Assembly: GCA_038850275.1 (NCBI GenBank)
Contig: JAWCLZ010000006.1
Location: forward strand, 22,331 to 86,330
Direction: 5' to 3'
Length of the DNA: 64,000 nucleotides
From: JAWCLZ01 sp038850275
GTDB lineage: Archaea > Halobacteriota > JAWCLZ01
A model generated the notes under the pieces. The model did not search any database and was not told the DNA's origin. It saw only the letters and a list, made by a program, of their open reading frames with translations. The position numbers and the translations under genes were made by a program. Each line of letters opens with the position of its first letter. The stretch's first letter is position 1. Positions 8,619 to 17,138 of this stretch are shown one piece after another.

Positions 8619-9074
8619 TACCCCTAATTCGCTTAGGATTAAACCTACAACTTTTTGAAGCGCCTCATATACCTCGGGAGAGAGTGCCATTCCCTCTTCC
8701 ACTTTTTGAATTTCCACGCCATAGAACACGATCTCAGGAAGGGGTTTTGTTTTTCCAATTTCTAGAGTTTGATGCAGATTTATATAGTGGAGGAAGTAAG
8801 CTGAGCAATCGCAGGCTTGAAATTGATCAAGGGAGAAGCGAAAAATTCTACCAGGTGTATCGCCACTACTAACTGCATCAATTATTATAATTTTATCTGC
8901 ACCCTCGAGATAATTTGCTATTTCGATTTCGCCCTTGCCTCCGTCTATTAACAAGACATTGCTTGGCAGTTCGTGTTTCATAAGTTCTCCTAGTACGTAT
9001 ATCCCAAAGCCATCATCGCATTTCAGTATATCGCCTAATCCAATGATCTTAATCACAGCTCTAAGGTGAGGCAT
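8601..9074 (-). CDS. Hydrogenase maturation protease (HycI/HyaD family)
   Basis: A protein of about 157 aa that cleaves the C-terminal extension of a [NiFe]-hydrogenase large subunit after nickel insertion. It has the family start IIGLGDILKCDDGFG, with the acidic metal ligand in the DDG segment, and the later IIIIDAV strand with the second conserved Asp. A TATA-like element (ATTTATAAA around 9080-9088) makes GTG 9056 a plausible leaderless start, giving MIKIIGLGD; ATG 9074 is the longer option. A second family member lies at 47166. No hydrogenase subunits are in the window. Confidence 0.85.
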   Translation of the reverse strand: MPHLRAVIKIIGLGDILKCDDGFGIYVLGELMKHELPSNVLLIDGGKGEIEIANYLEGADKIIIIDAVSSGDTPGRIFRFSLDQFQACDCSAYFLHYINLHQTLEIGKTKPLPEIVFYGVEIQKVEEGMALSPEVYEALQKVVGLILSELGVSLYSI

Positions 9075-9153
9075 TGAATTTTTATAAATCTATCTCTTCT
9101 AAATAAAAATTAAAATAATTAAAAACAAATAAATAAATAATTAATTTAATAAA

Positions 9154-10242
9154 TTAATTAGAGAAATTGCGTCTGAGTATTAAAGCACTCACTAGTGCGA
9201 CTGCGATGGTGAATAACTCAAAGCCTGGAACTGCAGATGGGATGCCTGCTTGAATGGTAATCACATGCTCTGAGAACTTTTGTACATAGACTATGACTTG
9301 AGCTCCATCTGCTCCCAGTGTAACTAGATACTTTGAGGTTTCATTTTTAATTCTTGCATTGATAAGATCTTGAATACTACTCGCTTGAGGAATTTCTTTA
9401 CCATCAATCATTACCTTAAAGTCACCGCTCTGGATAGCCCCTAGAACTTCTTTATCTATATTGAAAACAATGAATTTACCCTCCGGAGTTGGGGAGTTAA
9501 CAACAACGCTTATAGTTTTATTTTCCCCGTCCACGCTGGTAATATTTAACGTTAAATCTGTATAGATAACTACATCCAGAGCATTCTTGCCTCTTATGTG
9601 CAACTCTGCACCTACATGATTCTGCTCCATCTCTCGCATCATCTCTCTATAAGTAACTCGCTCGCCATAGTCCAAACATGGCTTTGCCCTGAAGATGAGC
9701 TTTCCATGAACAAGCGTTGCATTTATAATATTATCTTTAACCTCAAAGCTTCCTTGACCAGCGATCATTAAGGTGCCATTGAAGTTCATATTGCTGAGTA
9801 AAATTGTTCTATTGTTGATGACGTTAATATTTATATCACTTGCAACAGTGAGGTTAACCACTGTATTTTTCACTGCATCTATCTTGAGCAGTCCAGTTGG
9901 ATTATCGTGGATATCGACTTTCACGCCATTTGCGATCTCAATCTTTATCTCAGCGCCAGCACTCTTGACCTTCTGAGGAGGAGAGATTTCAATGCTCTCA
10001 AATACCACTGTGCCATCTATAGTATAGTTCGAGATCTTTTCTTCACACTTAAAATCTGTAAAGCTACCCATATAGCGGTTTTCGTGCATTTCAAATTTCA
10101 ATTCCCTTATTTGTTCTCTTACTTGCTCTCTTAGTCTCTCGCGCTCCTGTTCCTGTACTGGTGTTTTATTCTCCTTAGCAGCAAGTACTCCAATTGATGT
10201 AAATAGCACTGCTAGGAGTAATATTGCTATTATTTTCCTCAT
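9154..10242 (-). CDS. Secreted surface protein with PGF-CTERM sorting signal
   Basis: A 362-aa protein with a signal peptide (positively charged MRK, hydrophobic to about residue 21, ending LAA) and a charged Glu/Arg/Gln-rich segment. The middle is beta-rich. The C-terminus reads AVPGFELFTIAVALVSALIL followed by RR, the PGF-CTERM tripartite signal. Such proteins are cleaved and lipid-anchored by archaeosortase A. The domain fold is not recognised. It is the last gene of a coupled operon: its ATG overlaps the stop of the 51-aa gene as ATGA, with GGTGAG upstream. Repeated right-handed-fold-like strands are possible but not proven. Confidence 0.85.
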   Translation of the reverse strand: MRKIIAILLLAVLFTSIGVLAAKENKTPVQEQERERLREQVREQIRELKFEMHENRYMGSFTDFKCEEKISNYTIDGTVVFESIEISPPQKVKSAGAEIKIEIANGVKVDIHDNPTGLLKIDAVKNTVVNLTVASDININVINNRTILLSNMNFNGTLMIAGQGSFEVKDNIINATLVHGKLIFRAKPCLDYGERVTYREMMREMEQNHVGAELHIRGKNALDVVIYTDLTLNITSVDGENKTISVVVNSPTPEGKFIVFNIDKEVLGAIQSGDFKVMIDGKEIPQASSIQDLINARIKNETSKYLVTLGADGAQVIVYVQKFSEHVITIQAGIPSAVPGFELFTIAVALVSALILRRNFSN

Positions 10243-10394
10243 TCTTTCTCACCTCTCTTTCGATTGAATTGAATCAAATGCTTAAGCCCTAAATTTGCAA
10301 GCAATTTTTCTGCGGCTAATGGGAAATCTCGGTCTATATTTTTCATCAAGAGTTCAACCTCTGATTCGACATCGGATTCGATATCAATATTCAT
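10239..10394 (-). CDS. 51-aa acidic peptide, middle gene of the PGF-CTERM operon
   Basis: This short gene starts at ATG 10394 and ends with TGA at 10241-10239. Both junctions are ATGA overlaps: its start overlaps the stop of the upstream coiled-coil gene and its stop overlaps the start of the PGF-CTERM gene. A GGAGGG Shine-Dalgarno precedes it. The peptide starts MNIDIESDVESEVELL, is acidic in the first third and helical and basic towards the end (FNRKRGEKE). It has no signal peptide, so it is probably cytosolic. The function is unknown; a regulator or assembly factor of the two exported partners is only a guess. Confidence 0.7.
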   Translation of the reverse strand: MNIDIESDVESEVELLMKNIDRDFPLAAEKLLANLGLKHLIQFNRKRGEKE

Positions 10395-10993
10395 TTTTCA
10401 ACCCTCCTTCTATTTTCATTGATCCTTTCAATTTTTTGAGTTGGAGTCTCATATCCTTCTTGAGGCAAAGCAGTTTCATTTACCTTTATCTGCCATTCAC
10501 TAGTGAACCTATTCTTAAGTTCCCTGTGCCTCTCCTCAAGCACTCTAAATTTTTGCTTCTCCACAAACTCCCTTCCCAGCTCAGCGAGTGCTTTCTCTAT
10601 GGACTGCATTAATCTCGAGTTACACGCTATTTTTAAGCCAAGGGCGCGCATCCCAACTGTAAATGCATCTTGAGTTATGGTGTTATTAGCAAGCGCCATT
10701 TTCAGCTCCTCTCGCTCTACAGCGATTTCATTCAATGCCAAGCTGAAGCTACTTTGGCGCTCCTCAATCAGTCTTAAGCGCTCTTCCTTATCTGCTTGAG
10801 TGTACTTAGCCTTGAAGATAAAATCCTCTATATCTGCTCTCTGAGCTGCTATGGTTTCTTTGAATGCTAAGCTTAATTCAAATCCAGTGCCAAATTTTTG
10901 CGATTGAGCAGCATTAGTAGAAGCGAGGAGAAGCATAATGATTATGAGGATTCCTTTATGGATTCCTTTATGCAGCCTCAATGTTTTAATCAT
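10391..10993 (-). CDS. Exported coiled-coil protein, first gene of the PGF-CTERM operon
   Basis: A 200-aa protein with an N-terminal signal (IIIMLLLASTNAAQS) and then almost continuous charged helices rich in Glu, Arg, Lys and Leu (about 35-165), typical of a coiled coil. It is predicted to be outside the cytoplasmic membrane. It is translationally coupled to the downstream 51-aa gene by an ATGA overlap. No family is recognised. It resembles Spy/LTXXQ-like small helical periplasmic proteins only in general character. Confidence 0.75.
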   Translation of the reverse strand: MIKTLRLHKGIHKGILIIIMLLLASTNAAQSQKFGTGFELSLAFKETIAAQRADIEDFIFKAKYTQADKEERLRLIEERQSSFSLALNEIAVEREELKMALANNTITQDAFTVGMRALGLKIACNSRLMQSIEKALAELGREFVEKQKFRVLEERHRELKNRFTSEWQIKVNETALPQEGYETPTQKIERINENRRRVEK

Positions 10994-11223
10994 CTTTGTT
11001 TCACCAAAAAAATATAGAACTTGCTAAGAGATAAAGCTAACTAAAGTTCTGATTGTAAAATAAAGCTCTATTTTAGTCCAAAATAGTTTAAAAAGAAAAA
11101 AAATAGTTTAAATCGATTCAAAACTTAGAATTTGCCTTAGTTTTCTAGGCCATTTTTTATTTATTTTGGGTAATTTTTATTTAAATTGAAGATTAACATA
11201 TAATAGCAGGAGGAAGGTTTGAT

Positions 11224-12744
11224 TTGAAACTTCAAGCTCAGATTCTGGACGTAGAGATCGGGAAATATAGAGTTATCCTCAATAAACTCGATGCAGATGA
11301 AATGGGAATCAGACCAGGGGATAGGGTGAGAGTTCGCAACGCAGATAGCGTTACAGCAATGGTTGAAATCTCTGAATTCATGTATGAAAAAGGAGTGGCA
11401 GGTGTTTATAAAGATGTTAAAGAGAAACTTGGTTTAAAAGGTGGAGAATACATCGAAATTACCCCGGCACTTCGCCCTCGCTCTATATCCGCTATTAAGA
11501 AAAAAATGAATAGAGAAAAGCTAACTCCCGAGGAAATCCACGCAATAATAAAGGATATTGTGGATGGGAATCTCAGCGACGTGGAACTCACTGCCTTTGT
11601 AACCTCTACCTACATCCACGGAATGGATATGGATGAGATAGAGTGGATGACTCGAGCAATGGTAAAGACAGGGGAGAAAATTGAGTTCGATACCCATCCT
11701 ATTATGGACAAACACAGCATTGGAGGAGTACCCGGGAATAAGATTTCCTTGATAGTGGTGCCAATAGTTGCAGCTGCAGGATTGATGATTCCAAAGACGA
11801 GTTCTCGAGCTATCACAGGTGCTGCTGGTACCGCTGATCTAATGGAAGTTCTCGCTCCAGTTGAATTCAGCGCTAGCGAGGTTAAAAAAATGACCGAGAA
11901 AATAGGAGGAGTAATAGTCTGGGGAGGAGCGACAAATATAGCTCCAGCGGATGATAAAATTATAGAAGCAGAATATCCCCTTTCAATAGACCCACATCCA
12001 CAACTACTAGCCTCGGTTATGGCAAAAAAATTTGCTGTAGGCGCGGATAGCGTGGTAATAGACATTCCAGTTGGCTCTGGAACGAAGATCTCAACTTTGA
12101 TGCAGGGCAGAAAAATCGCTCGAGATTTTATCGAGCTAGGCGAGCGCTTGGGAATAAGAGTGGAGTGTGCTATAACTTATGGTGGCTCTCCAATAGGGAG
12201 AACTATAGGCCCTGCCCTCGAAGTTAAGGAAGCATTGAAGGTGCTTGAAACAATGCAGGGCCCGAAGAGTTTAATTGAAAAATCCACAAATATAGCAGGT
12301 ATTTTACTTGAAATGGGAGGAGTTGCATCAAGAGGCCTTGGTAAAGAAGTAGCAACTTCTATTTTAAGCTCAGGGAAGGCGCTGAAAAAACTTAAGGAGA
12401 TAATAGAAGCACAGGGCGGCAATCCCAACGTAACCTCGAATGATATTCCAGTGGGCGATAAAACTGCAAATATCGAAGCTCAAGCCACGGGCTATGTGAT
12501 TGAATTCGACAACAAAAGAATAGTTGAAATCGCAAGAGTCGCAGGCGCCCCTAAAGATAAAGGCGCTGGGGTTCAAATTCATAAGAAGAAGGGGCAGTAT
12601 GTTGAAAAAGGAGAGCCCATCATTACAATATATGCTGAAAAGGAATGGAAACTAACGAATGCAATAAAATGCGCCCAGCGTGAGTATCCAGTGGTAGTTG
12701 AGGGCATGGTGCTTGAGAAACTTGAGCAAACCAAGGAGCTTTGA
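11224..12744 (+). CDS. deoA: AMP phosphorylase (archaeal DeoA family)
   Basis: A 506-aa nucleoside phosphorylase-family protein. Archaeal members convert AMP (or CMP/UMP) plus phosphate to base and ribose-1,5-bisphosphate, feeding the isomerase/type III RubisCO pathway. Visible motifs are KHSIGGVPGNK and TSSRAITGAAGTADLME of the catalytic glycosyltransferase domain. The extra N-terminal domain of about 85 residues (double-psi barrel-like) distinguishes it from bacterial thymidine phosphorylase. The start is TTG 11224 behind AGGAGG. RubisCO and the isomerase are not in this window. It is coupled to the next small gene. Confidence 0.92.
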   Translation: MKLQAQILDVEIGKYRVILNKLDADEMGIRPGDRVRVRNADSVTAMVEISEFMYEKGVAGVYKDVKEKLGLKGGEYIEITPALRPRSISAIKKKMNREKLTPEEIHAIIKDIVDGNLSDVELTAFVTSTYIHGMDMDEIEWMTRAMVKTGEKIEFDTHPIMDKHSIGGVPGNKISLIVVPIVAAAGLMIPKTSSRAITGAAGTADLMEVLAPVEFSASEVKKMTEKIGGVIVWGGATNIAPADDKIIEAEYPLSIDPHPQLLASVMAKKFAVGADSVVIDIPVGSGTKISTLMQGRKIARDFIELGERLGIRVECAITYGGSPIGRTIGPALEVKEALKVLETMQGPKSLIEKSTNIAGILLEMGGVASRGLGKEVATSILSSGKALKKLKEIIEAQGGNPNVTSNDIPVGDKTANIEAQATGYVIEFDNKRIVEIARVAGAPKDKGAGVQIHKKKGQYVEKGEPIITIYAEKEWKLTNAIKCAQREYPVVVEGMVLEKLEQTKEL

Positions 12745-12746
12745 TC

Positions 12747-13115
12747 TTGAGCTGGTATAAGGAGCTCCTCCCTACGACTTGCTCCATCTCTGATTATATT
12801 AAAAAATATTTTAAGAGAGAAGTAAAATTCGAGGTGGTTGCACAATTTGAAGTTTGCGATGAGATAATGCGAGAGTCTCGATATTCAATTGGAGATAGAT
12901 CTCTTGTGGAAGCTTCAGAGTTCATACCAATATCGGATAACCCAGCTGACTTCATAGAGCTGGTTAGAGAGGGATATCTATCTATCGAGGAAATAATTTC
13001 ATATAAAGGCTATAAAGTGGAATATAGATTGATAGCGAGGGATAATCGCTCCAGAAAACTATCCATATATGGAGATATAGTTGTGGACTTGGTTGAGGAA
13101 TATCTAGAGATATGA
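12747..13115 (+). CDS. Uncharacterised 122-aa protein downstream of AMP phosphorylase
   Basis: I place the start at TTG 12747, 8 bp after AAGGAG inside the end of deoA; the frame is open from 12741. The protein starts with an aromatic segment (SWYKELLP), then a hydrophilic alpha/beta core. The pattern of short strands around ASEFIPISDNP followed by a strand-turn-strand near the end recalls chorismate lyase/UTRA-like folds (archaeal DUF98), but no catalytic motif is clear. Tight coupling with deoA suggests co-expression. Function is unknown. Confidence 0.6.
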   Translation: MSWYKELLPTTCSISDYIKKYFKREVKFEVVAQFEVCDEIMRESRYSIGDRSLVEASEFIPISDNPADFIELVREGYLSIEEIISYKGYKVEYRLIARDNRSRKLSIYGDIVVDLVEEYLEI

Positions 13116-13161
13116 ATCAAGAGAAATCAAGAACAGATATGAATCAAAAGAAATCAAGAAC
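13109..13161. repeat. Tandem duplication, 27-bp period
   Basis: Two nearly identical copies of about 26 bp (GATATGAATCAAGAGAAATC and onward) lie side by side, differing by a G/A change. The first overlaps the stop codon of the 12747 gene and the second reaches the end of the convergent HD gene. It looks like a slippage duplication in a short intergenic spacer. Confidence 0.8.
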
Positions 13162-13162
13162 T

Positions 13163-14386
13163 CTAATCAATATAACTCAAGTCTAATACCTCTTGCTTTA
13201 ATTCCTTCTTCACTTGGAAGTAATCTCTCGCTATCTTCCCAACTTTTTCTCTGTATTCAGGAGGGGTATAAACTCCCATTCTCCAGTTGGCAAGATGCGC
13301 TTGACTCAATACTCTAACGATGGGCGAGACCTCCTCAAGTGGCTTTAGGGAAGAGCCTGTTAATACCAAGCTTCGCTTTTCCTCGATCTCTGGAAGAGGG
13401 GGGATATCAACAAGTACATAGCCATTTTCAAGCTTAGCTATCGAGCAAAGCTCGCTTTCGGCTCTCAAGATTTTACTGTGAGAGTTATATTCTTTTAAAA
13501 TGTCCTCTCCAATGGTTTGAAAGTTGATATATAATGCTCTCTTAAAAAGCCTTCGCTCTTCAATGCGCTTAATCATCTCCTTCGCATATCCCCCAGCGCG
13601 ATGCATTTTCATCCATATTTGATAATCATCAAGTTTTCTCAGCTCCTCTGCTTTAAGATCGCCAGCCTCGATCATGAATTCCAGTGCCCGCACAAACATG
13701 GTCTCAGCTATTCGAGAGACGTGATGGAAATAAACAGCTGGATGCATTAAAAATCTTGAAACTAGGAGTGATTCAGCAGCTTGAACACCACTTTCTAGTA
13801 CAACTAATTTCCCTTCGTGCATCTTCATCTGCCGGATCAAGCGCTCAATATCCACTAAGCCATATGCAACCCCAGTGTAATGCGCATCTCTTACAAGATA
13901 ATCCATCTTATCCACATCTAGCTCGCTATTCAAAATCTGACCATAGTTGGTTTTGCCAGCTATATACCGTGCAACCTCAAAAATATTCAAACCAAATCTA
14001 TTTAGTACTTCACCCACCTCAGTATTTTTTAATATAAACGTGATATCTTCATGCCCAGTCCTTAGATATCTCCGCAGTAGCCGTTCAGTAACGTGAGAAT
14101 AAGGCCCGTGGCCAAGGTCGTGCAGCAATGCTGCAGCTCGTAATAAGTCCTTGTCCACGTCTCTCTCAATTGCTATCTTTTTTAATAGAAGTTCAGCTAA
14201 ATAAAAAGTGCCCAAGGAGTGCTCAAAACGAGTGTGATTTGCTCCTGGATATACTAGGTTTGCAAATCCAAGCTGCTTGATTCTGCGCAATCGCTGCACT
14301 TCAGGAGTATCGATCAAAGCAAGCGCCAAGCTATCAAGTTCGATGTAGCCATGAATTGGGTCTCTAATCGCCTTCATCTGCCTCAA
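13163..14386 (-). CDS. HD-superfamily phosphohydrolase (COG1078, SAMHD1/dGTPase-like)
   Basis: A 407-aa protein starting with the family hallmark IRDPIHGYIEL. The HD metal site is seen as RFEHSLG, then LLHDLGHGPYSH, and later DVDKMDYLVRDAHYTG. Relatives are nucleotide phosphohydrolases, including dNTP triphosphohydrolases; the substrate here is not known. The gene is convergent with the deoA pair and divergent from the membrane regulator at 14480. Length matches COG1078 proteins. Confidence 0.9.
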   Translation of the reverse strand: MRQMKAIRDPIHGYIELDSLALALIDTPEVQRLRRIKQLGFANLVYPGANHTRFEHSLGTFYLAELLLKKIAIERDVDKDLLRAAALLHDLGHGPYSHVTERLLRRYLRTGHEDITFILKNTEVGEVLNRFGLNIFEVARYIAGKTNYGQILNSELDVDKMDYLVRDAHYTGVAYGLVDIERLIRQMKMHEGKLVVLESGVQAAESLLVSRFLMHPAVYFHHVSRIAETMFVRALEFMIEAGDLKAEELRKLDDYQIWMKMHRAGGYAKEMIKRIEERRLFKRALYINFQTIGEDILKEYNSHSKILRAESELCSIAKLENGYVLVDIPPLPEIEEKRSLVLTGSSLKPLEEVSPIVRVLSQAHLANWRMGVYTPPEYREKVGKIARDYFQVKKELKQEVLDLSYID

Positions 14387-14479
14387 TATTGATTTTCTTT
14401 ATATAAAAACTATAAATTTTATAAATCTTAAAATTTTCAAGAAAAAGTATATCACTTCAGTTAAAATAAAACTTAGATT

Positions 14480-15370
14480 ATGAATCTTTCACTTCTCATA
14501 TTCCTGTTTTTCATCATCAGTTCAACTGTACTCTGCAACAGTCAAGATGCTTATATGGATATAAATGAAACCTATTCAAATCAGATTGCTTTGAATATAT
14601 ACATCGATGAAAGTGGAAAGGCTTTAATCACTGGATATATTGAAAATCCCGAAGTGCTAGCTGAACTTGAGTTCCTTAGAGATGTGCAATATACCTTCGA
14701 CAGTGAAACTCACCAGCTGGTCTGCCTCACAGATAGGCTTACTTCAAAACAAGCTGAAGTATGGAAAATCAACTTAACTATAACTGGCTACTTCACTGAA
14801 TTTAGCGCAACTATTTACTTCCCTCAAGCTGCAAAAGTGAGTGGAATTGAAATTTCAAGAGATCTAAATTATTATATAGTTGCTGAAGATGAATCAGTAG
14901 CGGTGGAAATACAAGGATTTGATATAAATGATCCTAGTCTAGCTTTGAACTATAAACTAATGCCTTCTCAGCCTTCAGAAATTGAAAAATATGAGGTATT
15001 AATTATCAGCTTAATTATCAGCTGTGCTTTAATCTTCATATTTGCCCTAGCACTCTGGAAATGGCGTGCAAAGGAAACCATAAAGGCAGATATAAGGGAA
15101 GAAGAGAAGGAAATTGTTCTAACCCCTGAGATGCAAAAGGTAATTGAGACCCTCAATGAGAATGAAAGACAAATCGTAAATGTGCTTTTAAAATACAATG
15201 GAAAACTTACTCAGGCGAAAATTCGCCACGAAACAGGCATTCCCAAGTCCTCTCTAACTGGTATTATCAATGCACTTGAAAGAAAAAAAATTATAAATAA
15301 GATAAAATATGGGAGAACGAACGTGATTGAACTATCTTCTTGGTTTTTAGGTAAAAATAAACCGAAATAA
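14480..15370 (+). CDS. Membrane-anchored winged-helix regulator with external sensor domain
   Basis: A 296-aa protein: signal peptide/anchor (1-20), an extracytoplasmic beta-rich domain to about 170, one transmembrane helix (about 174-197, IISLIISCALIFIFALALW), a charged linker and a C-terminal winged helix (about 220-290). The recognition region is GIPKSSLTGIINALERKKII, like TrmB/MarR-type domains. It should sense something outside and act on DNA at the membrane. It is directly upstream of two secreted-protein genes, possible targets. Ligand and targets are unknown. Confidence 0.8.
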   Translation: MNLSLLIFLFFIISSTVLCNSQDAYMDINETYSNQIALNIYIDESGKALITGYIENPEVLAELEFLRDVQYTFDSETHQLVCLTDRLTSKQAEVWKINLTITGYFTEFSATIYFPQAAKVSGIEISRDLNYYIVAEDESVAVEIQGFDINDPSLALNYKLMPSQPSEIEKYEVLIISLIISCALIFIFALALWKWRAKETIKADIREEEKEIVLTPEMQKVIETLNENERQIVNVLLKYNGKLTQAKIRHETGIPKSSLTGIINALERKKIINKIKYGRTNVIELSSWFLGKNKPK

Positions 15371-15453
15371 ACCCTTTTAAAATCTTGATGGTACATTGGT
15401 TCTGGATCAAATTTTTATATCGTTCAAGAAAAATTAAAATCGGAGGTTGAAAA

Positions 15454-15885
15454 ATGAAGAAATTCATCTTAGTTTTAATGCTACTTGGAGTTTTAGGAAC
15501 AGCTGGAATAGCAGCTGCATTTGGAGCTTTCACTATTGACCAGAGAGCAGCGATAAAGCAAGCAATTGAAAATAATTCCTATGAAGACTGGAGGGAGGCA
15601 ATGATAGCAACGCTTACTCAAGAGAATTTCAATAAAATTGTGGAGAGATATAAAATAATGACTGAAAGAAGAGAGCTTGTGAATGCAATAAAGCAGGCTA
15701 TTAAAGAAGGCAACTACACAGCATATAAAGAGGCAGCAGAGAGGCTCATAAAAACCTTTAGAGTTATGAATGAAGAAGAGTTCAACGCCTTTGTGGAACA
15801 CTGCAAAGAAACGCAGTGGAGATTTAGATATTGGAATGGATGTTGGGGATGGCACTATAAAAAATGCCGCATATTCTGGTGGTGA
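15454..15885 (+). CDS. Small secreted repeat protein with Trp/Cys-rich tail
   Basis: A 143-aa protein with a clean signal peptide (MKKFILVLMLLGVLGTAGIA) and GGAGG upstream. The mature part holds two related helical repeats, each beginning IKQAI-x-x-x-x-Y and ending NF/FN-x-x-VE, about 45 residues apart. The last 25 residues are extraordinarily aromatic with three Cys (ending RIFWW). Such tails could bind metal, haem or glycans, or form a disulfide-stabilised patch; none is proven. It sits between the membrane regulator and another exported protein. Confidence 0.75.
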   Translation: MKKFILVLMLLGVLGTAGIAAAFGAFTIDQRAAIKQAIENNSYEDWREAMIATLTQENFNKIVERYKIMTERRELVNAIKQAIKEGNYTAYKEAAERLIKTFRVMNEEEFNAFVEHCKETQWRFRYWNGCWGWHYKKCRIFWW

Positions 15886-15890
15886 CGTGA

Positions 15891-16529
15891 TTGAAGCGCT
15901 CCAGCCTTAGTTTAATCACTTGCTCAATCATTTTAATATTTTTTATAGTTATATTATCGCTCTGCATAACTCAGAGCTTTGCACAGCCAAGTGAAACAGT
16001 GAAGTTTGAAGGACAGGCAAAGGTAGTGCCACTTCCCTCCTATAATTTAATTCCAATGGTCGTAGGCAATGGCTTTGCCTTCTCAGGCGATGAATTCCAC
16101 GTTGTAAAGTTAAATGTGATTGGAATTAGAAAACTGGCATTTCAAGACCTTCGCTCAATGATCGCTGAGCGCAAAAACCTATCGCAGATAAAAGAGGCAC
16201 TCGTCAAACCAGAGGGAATCACGCCTGTATGGAAGGGATATCTGAAGTTCGGAACCAAGCACTTCAGCTTGAAAGTGGAGGAAATCGATAGCAAGCATTT
16301 AAAGGCACAGGTATTAAGCATTCCGTCAATTGTGGAGAGCGCTAAAACGCCAATTGCAATTGGAAATATATCGATGGAGATAAAATTTTACGAGGGAACA
16401 ATAGTTGGCATAGGTAATATAACTTTTGATTCTGAGGCGATTGAAAATAATTACTACGATGTCTATCTCTACATCTCACCTGACCGCCCATATTTAGAGC
16501 CGCTGCTTAAATCTGTAATAAAAGAATAA
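15891..16529 (+). CDS. Exported protein of unknown function
   Basis: A 212-aa protein with a long N-terminal hydrophobic segment (about 8-30) ending near SFAQPSE, consistent with a signal peptide. The rest is beta-rich and hydrophilic. The start is TTG 15891, five bases after the preceding stop and behind a GGTG. The short spacing to the Trp-rich secreted protein suggests one transcript. No family is recognised. Confidence 0.7.
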   Translation: MKRSSLSLITCSIILIFFIVILSLCITQSFAQPSETVKFEGQAKVVPLPSYNLIPMVVGNGFAFSGDEFHVVKLNVIGIRKLAFQDLRSMIAERKNLSQIKEALVKPEGITPVWKGYLKFGTKHFSLKVEEIDSKHLKAQVLSIPSIVESAKTPIAIGNISMEIKFYEGTIVGIGNITFDSEAIENNYYDVYLYISPDRPYLEPLLKSVIKE

Positions 16530-16563
16530 TCGATAGCTTTATTCCAAGCTTTAATAGCTAAGC

Positions 16564-17052
16564 TTAATAGCCAATGTACTTTGCATAGGCATTTTCATAT
16601 TTAGTTAGAAGTACCTCAGGCTCCTCAAGCATCTCTAGTATCTCAATTGCAGATCGATCTATGTTTAAAATATTCTCAACCAATTCAATAAATTCCCTTG
16701 CGAGGGAAATCGAGGATTGATCATACTGTCCTTTCTCTATTAGGAATTGTATCCTAGCAGCTCTATCCCGCAGCTTATTTCTCTGTTTTTCAATCTCAGC
16801 TTTCACAAAGCTCATAAGTACTTCGCGCTCGAGCTTCTTATGAGCCCAAGCTTCTATGGCATTCTCCAATATTCCCATAAAAATCAAAGCAATCTGTTGC
16901 TCTACGTGCACAATTGGATCAGCTTGAAACATAGATTCAAGATAGCGAAAAACAGCTTCCCTTGCTTCTATCTTTTCTATTCTATCTAAATAATCCAGAA
17001 CTCCGCCTTTCGCTAAGATTGAAATGAGTTTTCTATCCTCCATCGAATTCAA
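16564..17052 (-). CDS. Uncharacterised all-helical cytosolic protein
   Basis: A 162-aa protein without signal or membrane segments, composed of amphipathic helices rich in Glu, Ile, Arg and Leu (for example IDRSAIEILEMLEEPEVLL). It lies alone on the minus strand between exported-protein genes and pcm. I do not recognise the family. Codon use and length look like a real gene. Confidence 0.6.
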   Translation of the reverse strand: MNSMEDRKLISILAKGGVLDYLDRIEKIEAREAVFRYLESMFQADPIVHVEQQIALIFMGILENAIEAWAHKKLEREVLMSFVKAEIEKQRNKLRDRAARIQFLIEKGQYDQSSISLAREFIELVENILNIDRSAIEILEMLEEPEVLLTKYENAYAKYIGY

Positions 17053-17138
17053 TCTAAATTTTTTTAACCTCCCTCCATAAATTTCTTCCGAAGTAGAGAT
17101 CCAAAAAAATAAGAATGCATATTTCGAATTAGATCTAG

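Noticed and set aside
10295..10612. 105-aa plus-strand frame over the coiled-coil gene
   Set aside because: It is a shadow of the coupled minus-strand operon, with no Shine-Dalgarno and a composition unlike real proteins.
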